Position numbers and translations under genes: made by a program. The notes below the pieces were generated by a model. The model was not told where the DNA came from and did no database searches. It saw nothing but the letters and a program-made list of their open reading frames with translations. Of a stretch of 64,000 nucleotides of DNA, positions 22,779 through 33,626 are shown one piece after another; the stretch's first letter is position 1; each line of letters begins with the position of its first letter. The DNA comes from Apiotrichum sp. Y4204 (Eukaryota > Basidiomycota > Tremellomycetes > Trichosporonales > Trichosporonaceae): positions 310,001 through 374,000 of the forward strand of contig JAMYHL010000025.1 in the NCBI GenBank assembly GCA_025531455.1. The letters run 5' to 3'.

Positions 22779-24210
22779 ATGCCGTCAAATCTCCCATCAC
22801 ATAACACCGACACGGTGCAGACACGAACCTTCGCGGCGCCGTTCATCGTCTTGGCAGGCATCGTGTTCGCGTCCGCAACCCAGACAGAGGTGGCAAACTA
22901 CCTCGCCCAGCGGCTAGAGTACAACAAGCCGTATTTCAGCTTTTTCGTGACCCACGTCGCGTTTGCGTTCGTCTTCCCCATCCATCTGGCAATACTGGCC
23001 ATCTCTAAAGGCGGCGCGCGCGGAGCTACTGCCCACGCGCGGTATTTGCTTCGTAACCTCCGCGCCGTGCTCGCCGACCAGCTTAACACCCGGCCAAGAT
23101 GGCGCGAGCTCTGGCGCCCGCTCACGCACAAACTCATCCCCCTCACTCTCCTCATCTCCTTCCCCGCCATCTGCTGGTACGTCGCAATGGCGCTCAGCCC
23201 CGCCATGGACATTACGGCAATCTACGCGACGAGCGCGTTCCACACGTACTTTTTCAGTCTGCTGCTGCTCGGCACGCGACTCACAAAGATTACTGTCGCG
23301 GCGATTGCGGTCGCCTTTACAGGCGTTATTGTCATTACGCTTGATGATGCAGGACACACAGAGGAGGGCAAGGACGGGAAACCGTCTATCAGCAGCCGTC
23401 TGGTCGGCGACATTATCATGGTCGTCGGCGCTGCGGGTCTGGGTCTCTACGAGGTGGTCTACAAGATGGTCCTTCCGGAAGGCGAAGGCGGCGCGCACCG
23501 GCCTGCAGGGGAGCACGCGACCTCGCCGATTGCGACGACCTCGCGCCTCGCCCACAGCCATGGCCACGCCACACCGCCGCAATACGATTCGGCGACGGAA
23601 TACGAGTCAGAGGACGACCGCATCGCGCTGAGCCGGGGTGGCGCGGGATCACGTACGCCGCTGCTGAACAAATCCGTATCTGTGCCCTCGAGTCCGACCA
23701 GCGAGCGCCCCCGCACACCGATCATCACCATTCCCCGGCCGACACTTACGCGCACGCCCTCCGGCCGCGGGATGCACGTCCCGCACCTCCCCACAGCCTT
23801 CCACTCCAACTTCCTCACCTCGGCCCTCGGCGTCGCGACCTTTGTCCTCCTCTGGATTCCCTTCCCGTTCATCCACTGGACCGGCGTCGAGACATGGCTC
23901 CTGCCCCCCACCCCGCGCATATGGGGCACGCTCTCCCTCGCCGCCTCCCTCGGAGCAGTCTACGTGAGTTCCAGCTGTCTCGCGACATTCACAGCTGGCT
24001 GACTGACAACAGAACGCAGGCCTCATGACCCTCATCGGGATGTGGGGCCCGACAGTGGCTTCCGTCGCCAACCTGCTCACTATCGGCCTCGTCGGCATCG
24101 CGGACGCGCTCTGGGTCGGCACCATCCCGTCGGCAGTCAAAGTTGGCGGCGCAGCACTCATTTGTGCCGGGTTCGCTGCGCTTCTCTGGGAGGGCGAGGC
24201 GGAGGGATAA
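22779..24210 (+). CDS. DMT/EamA-family transporter (SLC35F-like)
   Basis: Exons 22779-23963 and 24013-24210 give 460 aa. There are about ten hydrophobic segments in two halves, separated by a hydrophilic loop of about 120 residues rich in Ser, Thr and Arg (about residues 230-350). Motifs PAMDITAIYATSAFHTYFFSLLLLG and GDIIMVVGAAGLGLYEVVYKMV resemble the fungal YML018C/Thi74 and animal SLC35F groups of the drug/metabolite transporter superfamily. The final exon encodes the last two helices (LMTLIGMWGPTVASVANLLTIGLVGIADAL). Members are vacuolar or endomembrane transporters with mostly unknown substrates, so none is assigned here. The single intron is 49 nt. Confidence 0.78.
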
Positions 24211-24980
24211 TTGTATCGATAGATGTAATGTAGATGCGCATGACTGACGCCGGGATGCGTGAAGCCACTGATCTCTCGCGGCAAGAAGGAGGGGGCGCCA
24301 CTGACGGGCACCACTTGTGGCCACCTCCAACTCATCACAATGTCGGTCGGGCTTGGGGAACAGAGCGTGTGGACACAGGAGCGGGAGCAGCCCTCCCCCG
24401 GACGTCGGGGTTCTATCGCCTCATTTCGAACGGATCGTGGCGCCCTAACCCCCGGCATCACACGCCCTCGACGTACCGACGTGTTTGTGGGCGAAAAGCT
24501 TCCTTTGATCTGTGGGGTTTTTCTTTGGCTGTATGTTCTCTTCTTTATTTCTTTTTTCTTTTTTTCTTTCTTCTAGTTTCTCGTTTTTCGTTTCTCTTTT
24601 CTCCTTTTGCTCATACTTCTGGCCGCTAGCGAACAGCAGTTCTTCGTGATCACGGATAGCGCGGCATTAATCTGATACTGGGTACACGTCTCAACCTTAT
24701 TATTTCTTCTTATTCCTTCTATGATCTGTGAATGAATGATCGTACGCCCCGCGTCTCGGGGCGCTGGCGTCAAGGCTTCGAAAGACGCCCTTCTCGTCCT
24801 GCTATCCCTCTATCTACTCCTCAGCTCCACCACATACGACATGTGATGCGCGCCATCTCGTCAGCCGAGCGACCAGAGTAGCAGATAAACATGAACATCT
24901 AGCCGGAGCAACTTACGTGTCTCACCTTTTCTTTTATCATCATCCCATCCTCCATTGAGCCAGTAAGACAAAGGACTGCC
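24211..24980. other. Intergenic
   Basis: T-rich run at about 24530-24580 (TTTTTCTTT) typical of a 3' region. No gene seen. Confidence 0.4.
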
Positions 24981-25521
24981 ATGTCCTTCGAGCTGTCCAT
25001 CGAGCCTTTCGAGCGGCACGAGGTGGTTCCCCTCTCCGAGTCGAGCAAGGACGCCATCCTCCGCCAATGGCGCACCGCCATCTTCGTGCGTCCGGGGTTG
25101 TTCACGCTGACGGTAGGACTACTGTACATTTACTTTGTATTGCAGTTCTGGAACAACCCTGCTGAGAAGATCAAACAGATGCAAGGTCCGCCAAAAGAAT
25201 CATAAAATTCGACGTAGAGCTCCTAGTACGCCTCCGGATGTCTCGCCGGCTTCCCAACGATATCGCCTACCTCCATCCCGCGGCGTACCCTGCCAAGTCG
25301 TGCGCCGAGATAGACAAATACCTCCATGCCCAGGGCGGAGCCCTCAGGCGCTTTAACGAAGCTCTTCGCCGCCTCTTCGGAAATGAGTATGATGCCGCTT
25401 ACAAGGTTTGAAGCGATTTAGCAGGCTTGGGTTTTGCTGACGATACCAGCAAGTCGAGGGACAGTGTCGGCTGTGTATCGCCATCTTGGACGACATTTTG
25501 GGGGAAGGTCGCAGGGCATAG
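24981..25521 (+). CDS. Candidate small multi-exon gene, function unknown
   Basis: The proposed exons 24981-25112, 25146-25185, 25227-25405 and 25450-25521 join in frame to 140 aa. The first exon has the strong GC3 codon bias of neighbouring genes. The following 33 nt (GTAGGA...TTGCAG) are AT-rich and bounded like an intron, although they can also be read through as a hydrophobic stretch. Exon 3 reads as a compact, charged helical protein (DIAYLHPAAY...EIDKYLHAQGG...RFNEALRRLFGNEYDAAY) and exon 4 as VEGQCRLCIAILDDIL. Two donors (GTCCGC, GTTTGA) are poor, so this could be a decaying gene, or the first part alone (24981-25205, 74 aa) could be the product. An additional open exon-like stretch follows at about 25598-25686. 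Not recognised as any family. Confidence 0.4.
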
Positions 25522-26216
25522 TCTGGCGCCAGCCTCGCAGAAGGTAAATATCTTAATGAAATAAATACTTATGACGTTTTACTGACTAGTAGTGATTCCG
25601 CGGCATTGATCATCAAAGCTACGAAGAAGTTCGAACGAATGGGCCTGGAAGGTGGCACCTGCGCGGTAGTGGGGGATGGGCGATAAATACGATACCCAGG
25701 TTCCTGTTTGATATTCTAGATCTTCAGAGAGTATAGCCCTCTATGATACAATGATGTTCCCAACGCCATGTTGCTGAGGCTTGCAATCTGGGGCCACATC
25801 GACTGTCCAACATCGCCACAAGTGCAATCAGTCGACGGCCGGCCGAGGGCAGTGCCACACTCAGCGTGGGTGAAGGGGTTGATTGTGGCCCACGCAGTAT
25901 TCACGTGCAGTAAATGACAAATGATGTCATAACTAGCAGTAACGGTGGAACCAAAAAAGGCACAGTGGCTGGGCTAGCTGGGCTGGATGGATGAGTGTGC
26001 CTGGGGTGTATGGTGGATGTTGACACTTTTGGGATCTCGGACCAGCTTTGGGCAAGTGACCAACCGTCTCCGAACCACCACCAACACATCCTCAAAATTC
26101 CATTCCACTTTTGCAGTCTTCTTCACAACCACCCTCTACCTCTAGTCACTCCATCTCCTCACCATAATCCTCATCTTCTTGACCACTCTCCAGACAGCTA
26201 TCTATACAATCCAGCA
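25522..26216. other. Intergenic: promoter side of the E2 gene
   Basis: Contains AGTGCCACACT at 25851-25861. The exon-like stretch 25598-25686 discussed with the preceding gene also lies here. Nothing else recognised. Confidence 0.4.
25851..25861. promoter_or_regulatory. AGTG-CCA-CACT, shorter copy of the palindrome
   Basis: Four-base arms of the element at 2797 and 15160, with the same CCA spacer, 356 bp before the E2 start codon. Confidence 0.3.
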
Positions 26217-27702
26217 ATGGTACGTCCGTTGATACCGCCCGGTGATCCGTTGCCTGGGGCACAACAAAGCAACAACAGTGACTCTGACCCACAGTCTATC
26301 ACCCCACAGGCCCTTCGCCTCTTGAGCCGCGAGATCGTCACGCTCCGCTCCGAGCCGCCAGAGGGCGTGCGCATTGTCGTTGACGAGGACGACATCTCCG
26401 CCCTCGAGGGATGGGTGCAGGGACCTGGTGAGTGGAGAGTCAACTAGGCCGGAGAGATACAAGTCCGGAAGCGGAGTGTGCCGCTAGTGGAGTGGGGCCT
26501 CGCCAAGCGGCTGGGCTTCTTCGTCGACATACACCCGCCGCTCGCTATCACCAGCATCCACACTGGCATCAACCGAACCGCACAGTTGCGGCGTGTTTGG
26601 ATGTTTGTTTACATTCACCCCGCCGCATCCCGACCCTGGATGAGTGGACCCTACCCACACGACCTCCACCGGGAAATTTCCTGGATCTGGTCTTGGATCC
26701 TGGATCTTTGGATCCGAGATGCTAGCGTGTCAACATGGCGCGAGTGTGTGAGCGTGCTGCATGCTTGGGATGCGAGGCCTAGGTATAGCGTCTCATGCAT
26801 TTGCGTGTTGCGACGCGCGGGATTGTCGGCATTTGTGTCGCGCCGAGATTTGCGCACGGACATACGCGTTCCATGTGCCCGGTCCTACACTTGGACGATA
26901 CTCAGCCACTCCATCTTCATCTCTCACTCGAAAATGGTCGCCAGAAGCTAACGCACAGCCGGCACGCCGTACGAGGGCGGATACTTTCGCGTGACATTTG
27001 AGTTCGGGCCTGAGTACCCCAATCAGCCACCGAAGTGTGAGTACCGTAGAGCTACGTTGCGCTTTGCCTTCAGCTCGAGGCACTGACAAGCCAGGCAAGA
27101 TGCTCACGCGCATCTTCCACCCGAACATCTCAAAGTCGGGCGAGATCTGTGTCGACACGTTGAAGAAGGGATGGAAGCGGGACTACGGAGTGGGACATGT
27201 GCTTGTGGTAAGTTGGCTGGGGTGAGGCAGGTACACTAATCGGTTCGGACCTGTCGTTGCTCCCCTCGGATGGAAAGCTAACCGCCAGACCATAAAATGT
27301 CTTCTCATCTACCCCAACCCAGAATCTGCACTTGACGAGGAGGCGGGCAAGCAGCTGCTGGCCGACTACGAGGGGTACTGCAAGTATGCCAAGCTGATGA
27401 CCGGCATCCACGCGACGCCCAAGATCCCGCCTCCGCCATTCCGCGGTGACTCGTCCGCTCCGAAGGCGGTTCTTCCGATGCCGCCCGCAGAGACCGGAAG
27501 CCTTACAGCTACTCCGTCTCCGCGCTCTGCGTCTCCACAGGCGCCGCGCGGCCCGCTAGGGAACGCACGCCAGGAGACGAGCCCCGCGCCCATGGCGGCG
27601 ATGGACGCGCCACTCAAGACGAGCGGCGGCAAGCCGCCCGCCAAGGCGCCCGTCAAGACAGGGGCCAAGGCCGGCGCCAAGCGCGGCCTCAAGCGACTCT
27701 AG
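26217..27702 (+). CDS. UBE2S: UBE2S-type ubiquitin-conjugating enzyme (E2)
   Basis: Exons 26217-26219, 26295-26427, 26959-27036, 27095-27207 and 27289-27702 give 246 aa. The UBC fold is complete: [54 protein letters not shown], the catalytic Cys (about 90) in [13 protein letters not shown], and [25 protein letters not shown]. The last block and the basic, Pro/Ala-rich C-terminal extension ending KRGLKRL match human UBE2S, the E2 that extends K11-linked ubiquitin chains for the anaphase-promoting complex and docks on it through a C-terminal LRRL. The start ATG is the whole of exon 1: GTACGT follows it at once and a CTCTGACCCACAG acceptor lies 75 nt on; read-through would add 25 residues unlike UBE2S. 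Intron 2 is 531 nt. Confidence 0.88.
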
Positions 27703-27992
27703 AGCTCTCACGGCGAGGATGGTGTGCCCAGACGCACCCTAGGGGTGCAGGTATGGATCTGCCTGGACATTTGTTGCCCTGTTTGTTTGTAGCGTGTTAT
27801 GCATTTACGCCATACCCATGCGTGGAGAGGCAGGGGGTGGTCTGTAGAGGCAGTCAAGTCAGTGTGTAAGAGTATCCGTTCAGGTGGATGGCGACGATGA
27901 GCGCCCCCATACTGTGTGTGGGATCAGCAGGCGTTGACAATGAGCCCAGTCCTCGTCCCAAGCTCCGCATTCTATCCTATACATGAAATACA

Positions 27993-28923
27993 CTACTCGT
28001 CATCACCAAAGAAGTCGTCCTCCTCAACCACCTCCTTGTCCTCGGTCTCCTTGTCCTTCTCCTTGTCCTCCGTCCCCTTCTCGATTGTAGCCAGAACCAC
28101 CCCCTTGCGGGCCTCGCGCGGCTCGTTCTCGGGCTCGGCGGCAATCTTGCCCGCGCGCATGCCCTCCCGGATCTCAAGCAGCATCGCATACCGTTCCCCC
28201 GCGGGACCCTCGGATGCCGGAGTCGACAGATGGGGCGGGAGCGTGAGGTCCCCCTCGGCCGGGCGCTCCGCGAAGAGCGCAATGTACTTTTTCGTGTTCC
28301 TAAAAGACGATTAGTATGGGGCAAGCGAGGGCTATATATTCTATTACTCACGGGTAGTGCAGGATGTAATTCAGCATCACGCGTGCGGCCTCGAGCTCGT
28401 CCGCGAGCGACGGTCCTTTACTCTTCTTATCCTTCTTGTCCTTCTTGCTCTTCTTCTTCTCCTCCTTCTTCTCCTTCTCCACTTCCTTCTTCTCCCCTTC
28501 CCCATCCTCAATCTCGCGCTTCACACGCTTGATAACCCGCATGACCTTCTGCCGCTCAAAAAACTTGACAGCATGGTACTTTGCCCCATTCTTCTTCTCC
28601 ACTGCGCGGCGTTCCGCAGCCGCGAGGTCCGCCTCGAGCGACGTCAGGCGCCGCTGCGTCGCGACACGCAGTCCTGGCTCGAGAGTGTCCTAGGAAAATC
28701 AGTATCTTGTATATTCCTCTTGACTCACCCTTGCGAGGAGCCGCTTCGTCTGCCGTAGCTGCGCCTTGATCTTGCTCACGCCCATGAGCCCGTCGCGCGC
28801 CTCGAGCGGCGGCACGCGGTGCGCGGCGCCTGCGGGCGTAGACGGGCCGGCGCGCGCGTTCGACGGCTTGCTTGCGTGCTTGCGCGCCTGCCTGTGTGTG
28901 TGCTTTGTGCGGTCCGCCGGCAT
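27993..28923 (-). CDS. EFG1: rRNA-processing protein EFG1
   Basis: Exons 28729-28923, 28352-28689 and 27993-28299 give 279 aa. Efg1 is a nucleolar small-subunit processome factor for 18S rRNA maturation. The family core is clear: GVSKIKAQLRQTKRLLARDTLEPG, LTSLEADLAAAER, YHAVKFFERQKVMRVIKR, and NYILHYPNTKKYIALFAE after the second splice. A Lys-rich charged insertion (KKEEKKKSKKDKKDKK) and an acidic EEDDFFGDDE tail flank the coiled-coil region. Introns are 39 and 52 nt. The gene is convergent with the E2 gene (290 bp between stops). Confidence 0.92.
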
Positions 28924-29193
28924 CGTGATGGGCTTTTGTAGAAGTGTGGTGGGTTGTGTGGTTCCAAGGTTGGGAATTTGAGGTTTGCTTGGTGGCGAGA
29001 AATTTTGGTGGAGGCCGTGGAATATGGCCCCCAGGTGCCACGAATAAAGTAATTTGCAGGCCATTGTTGACACTTTCTCTGCTCCAGCTGCTCATTTTCA
29101 TGTCTCCACGCTCTACGAAATGCATACAAATACAGATGAGATGGTACAGGCAGGCGCACATGTGCTGTATTACTCTCCCCAGTGTTTATGCTC

Positions 29194-32100
29194 TTACACA
29201 ACAAGGCCTGCAGGCGGCGCAGACACGATGACGGCCGGAGTGTCGAGCGGTGTGCTGACGCCGGGCGTGGCGGCCGCGGTTGGCGGCAGGGTTCCGTTCG
29301 GGACCGAGACGGACATGGAGGCGGTGGAGGGCGTAGGCGCCGCGGTGGCATTGACAGTCACGGCTCCAGTTGGCGGGGCGGTCGTTTCCGGTGTGGCGTC
29401 GCCGTTCGGGACGGTTCCCAGAGCCTTGGCTGCTTCTGCGGCGATGGCGGCCGCTTCTGCAGCCTCTGCATTCTTCGCTGCTTCCTCCTTTTGTTTCCGA
29501 TACGCGGCCTTGGCATCATTGACGGCCTTGAGCTTGTTCTGGCGCGCCTGGCTCGGTGGTCGGCGCGAGGCGCGCGCCTGGTCCAGCCGGATGGCATCGG
29601 AACTAAAGCCCGGCAATGCGCGGCCGCAAAGCGACTCGTAGGCAAATTGCAGGTCCTTACGGTCGACGGTCGCCGACTTGCGGTGTTTTGCCAACTGGCA
29701 CGCTGATTGCGCCAGCGTGTCAACATACTCGTCCGTGAGGGATAGCAGTATCTGTAGTCAGCACCATATCTCGTAGTAGCTACGTACGTCCTCGACCGGC
29801 CGGTCAATCTCCAGCGTCTTGTCAACTGTCTCAGCCAAGTCCTGAATCCTCTGCTTCTTCTGTCCCGGCATCCCGCTGCCCTCAAGGTCGTGCTTCTTGC
29901 TCTTCTCCTCCTTCACGTCATCCATGTCCGCCAGCGCACGGAGGTCGGCGGGAAGGGGTTCCATCAGCACGTTCGCCAGGGGGGGAACGGTCGACAGGCC
30001 CTCGAGGAGCGTCGCGCGCACATTCGTCCTTGCCGGGGTGGCGTGCATCTCGAAGAGCTTGCTGCGCAGCTCGTTGTCGGACTCCGCCGAAGGCGACCAT
30101 GTCGTGCGCGAGAGGAGGGACGCAGACCGGTCCAGAGAGCCGTTCGTCACCTCATTCGTCGGTCGCGTTGGCATCGGCTGGGCTTGTGGCAACGAGCCCT
30201 TCTTGTCCAGATCTGAGAGGATATGTGCGGGCGTAACTGGATGGCCAGGAATGCTCTGGAACGGCGGTCCGGGCGGGCGAACCATCGGCTGCCCTGGTGT
30301 CGGCGCAATTGGTATCCCAGTCGGGAACATGCGCTGCGGACCGGGCGGACCGGGTGGACCTGGAGGTCCTGGAGGTCCTGGAGGTCCCGGCGGCATTGGG
30401 GGCCGCACGCTGACCGGCGATGCGGTGGTGCTCTGCGGCGTCTGCGAGCCTAGGCTATTGTTGCGCTGCTTATTTGGTGGGATGTGGAGGTTGCCGAGGA
30501 CGGGGAAGCCTATGGGTGGACGGGCGGGCATCATGCTGGGTGTTGACTGAACAGGGGTACCGTTCGGTCCAATCTGCTGAGGCGGCACGGGGGGAGTCGA
30601 CTGCTGAGGTGGTTGCTGTTGCTGGTGCTGCTGTTGCTGCGGCGGCAGCTGTTGCTGTTGTGGTGGCTGCTGCTGATGTTGCTGCTGCTGCGCCTGCTGC
30701 TGCTGAGGTACTTGCTGCTGGGGCATGGGGATCTGCGCCGGCTGCATTTGAGGAGTACCCTGCTGCTGTTGCTGGCCAGGAAGAGGCTGTTGGGGCGGTT
30801 GTTGCTGTTGTTGCTGTTGTTGCTGTTGCTGCTGCTGTTGCTGTTGAGGCTGCTGCTGCTGTGACTGCATCGACGGCTGCGGCTGCATCGCCTGGGCCTG
30901 CATCTGCGGTGTCCCCTGCTGCTGAGCCTGCTGAAGAGCCTGTTGCTGCTGCGCGCCCTGTTGCTGTTGCTGCTGCTGCAGCTGTTGCAGCTGCTGTGGC
31001 GTCAAGTTGGCGTAGAAGAACTGTTTGAGTTTCGGGTTCTGCCATCAGCGTCTGATTCAATATCATCAGCCACTCACCCTCTCAAACGCAGCCTCGCGCT
31101 CAGCTTCACCCAAAGACAATAGGCGCTCCTTCAATGCGGCAATCTGCGCCGCCTGATGTTGTGGCGGTCGCGGGGGATGCGGACGGGGCGAGCCAAAGTT
31201 GTTCGCGTTTTGTTGTTGTTGCTGCTGTTGCTGCTGTTGCTGCTGCTGCTGCTGTTGAGTTGCGAGGGCAGCCGCCTGTGCGATCTGCTGAGCCTGCTGG
31301 GGGGTGAGCTGCATACCCTGAGGCGCCTGGCCGTGCTGCCCCATTTGCTGTTGCCGCTGCTGCTGGAGCAGCTGAGCCTGTGCGGCCTGCAGCGCCGCCT
31401 GGGGCGGGAAGCCTTGGAGTGCGTTCAGGTTGAGCTGCTGCCCGTTTGGAAGCTGCGCGGACTGCATGCCTGGCGTGCGGTTTAGCCCGGCCTGGGCCTG
31501 TGCCGCGGCCTGTGCTTGTGCCTGCGAGAGGTTTTGATGCTGCTGCTGAGCTTGTTGGGCTGCTGCAAGTTGTTGTTGCTGCCTTGCGAGGAGCGCGGGG
31601 TTCTGTAACAGCTGCTGCTGAAATTGATGCTGCTGCTGCTGTTGAAGCTGTTGTTGAAGCTGCTGCTGCTGTTGCGGGGTAAGCATTTGGCCCTGCTGCT
31701 GGGCAAACTGGGCCAACTGTTGGGGAGCGAACTGAGCGAGCGCTTCTGGACCGAGACCTGCCGCCGCCGCGGCCTGTTGCTGCTGCTGCTGCTGTTGCTG
31801 ATGCCGAGCGAGAGCCGCCTGTTGCTGCTGCTGCCGTTGGAGCATAGCAATCTGCTGTGCCGCTAGAGTCGCTGTCGAGTTGGGGTTGGTGGCCAGGTTT
31901 CGAGCATTGGCCGCCTGCCGCGCCTGATGGGCCTGGAGGAACGCCTTCGCCTCGGGCATGTTGAGCAACGCGTCAAACTGGCATGTGAGAAAGGACTCTC
32001 CACTCGACTGTCAAGACATCACTTACGGTCTTCTGCATTTCGGGGTTCATTTGGCCTGCCTGGCGCATCTTCAGGAGCTCTGGCATCTGTGCAATCAACT

Positions 32101-33027
32101 TGTTCGGGTCGCTGCCGAAGATACCAAGCGCCGGGGGTGCAGGACCATTGACCGGTGTGCCAGGCGCCTGAAGCCCGGGCCCAGCACCTCCACTGGGCAC
32201 GGCCTGCATCCGCTGTGCGGCGGGCGAGTGGCCAAGCCTCGCTGCGTTTGTGACGGGCGACTGTTGCGCTTGGGGCGACGGAGTGGCAATGGCGGCGAGC
32301 GAGTTGCTCATCGGCGTGCCCACACCCGTGGCCGGTGTCGGCGCGTTGGCTGTCTGCTGCGTCGCCTGTGGTGTCCCCTGGTTCTGTTGCTGATTCTGTT
32401 GATTCTGCTGCTGCTGTTGCTGTTGATGCAAACGCTGCTGGGCGGCGAAAATGTTCTGCAACTGCTGCTGCTGCTGGAGCTGCGTCTGCTGCTGTTGCTG
32501 CTGCTGCTGCTGCGCCTGCTGCTGCAACCGGATCTGTTCCGCAATGGCCTGTCTGTCAGTCATGTCCTCCACACACGTTGCCACAGCCACCCATCCCCAC
32601 ATACGTTTTGTGCCATCTGCACCTGCTGTCCGTTCAGTTGCATCTGGGGCTGCTGCACTCCGACGCGCGGGCTGTTCTGCGCCTGCACGCCCTGCACGCC
32701 TTGGACGCCCTGCACCCCGCCGAGGTTGGGGGTGCCGGGGTTCGGTGGCGGGCGCGCCTGGCCGACGCCCTGCATGCCCGCGCCAGACCCGCTCGCAGCA
32801 GCGGCGGCGATGGCGGCGGCGGCGGCCTGCTGCGACGTCTTCTGGTTCTGGGCGGCGAGCTTGGCCTGGTTGTTGCGCCGCTGATGCTGGTCGGACAACA
32901 TGGCAGTGACGCGCTGCCGGAGGATCTCGGTGCGCTGTTCGCTAGGCAAATTGCGCTCGGCGGGGGAGAGGAGTTGTGGAAACTTGGCGAGGACCGCCTC
33001 AACGCTCACGGGCGTCGAGGCCGACAT
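29194..33027 (-). CDS. TAF12: TFIID/SAGA subunit TAF12, polyglutamine-expanded
   Basis: Exons 32605-33027, 32027-32548, 31078-31977, 29788-31038 and 29194-29751 give 1217 aa. The C-terminal histone fold (about 1006-1082) identifies it: KQRIQDLAETVDKTLEIDRPVED, then the next exon's ILLSLTDEYVDTLAQSACQLAKHRKS and the GRALPGF ending. TAF12 pairs with TAF4 in TFIID and Ada1 in SAGA. The first thousand residues are unusually long and low-complexity: Gln runs, GVQGVQGVQ, a collagen-like GPPGPPGPPG stretch, and an Ala-rich tail after the fold. The N-terminal about 65 residues look ordered. Introns are 56, 49, 39 and 36 nt and every junction is phase 0. Confidence 0.92.
30604..32530 (-). repeat. CTG/TTG (CAG/CAA) triplet-rich tracts in TAF12
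   Basis: Several blocks of mixed CAG/CAA codons (densest near 30605-31000, 31205-31258, 31620-31680 and 32390-32525) encode polyglutamine. The codons are interspersed rather than pure, which favours stable protein-level selection over recent slippage. Confidence 0.85.
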
Positions 33028-33626
33028 CGTTCACGCGTCCACTTGGGCTGGGGGGTGCTGGGAGAAAAGGATGGCCGACGGGACGGAGAGGGGATGATGG
33101 ATGGGGGATTAACGCGATGTGGCCAGGTGGAGGCGGATTGTGGAGTGTCTTGCGAGGTGAGTATGTCGTGCGGGGGGGCGACCGCGGGGTAAGGCGACCA
33201 AAGCCAGGGATACAGGATACAGTGGATGTGGAAGTTGGACTTTTGAAGAGCCGTGGATGAATGTTGAGGTTTTGTGGATGATGGATGAGCAGTTGAAGAC
33301 AAGAGACACCAAAGACGAGAAAGAACACAGTCAAAGTCGGTCTCATAACCTAGCCATACACAACCCAAGGCGGCCCCAGACCAGCAGACATACACACCCC
33401 TCTCGCATTGTCGTCTCGACTCCTCACTTGGGCCACACAAACATGCGCAGCACGCCCGTTCCCATGCATGGCACCGTCGCACCACATTCTCCATTGCGCT
33501 CGATAGATGCATGCAATGTCTAAATACATAACTACTTGTGTACAGCTGGTCGGTGGCGGCGAAGGCAAATAGCTAGCCGCCCACCACTAATAGCACCACT
33601 TATGGAATCACCACATATGGAATCAC
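33028..33626. other. Intergenic: TAF12 promoter
   Basis: Lies between the NHX1 stop and the TAF12 start, both minus. No gene or repeat recognised. Confidence 0.45.
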
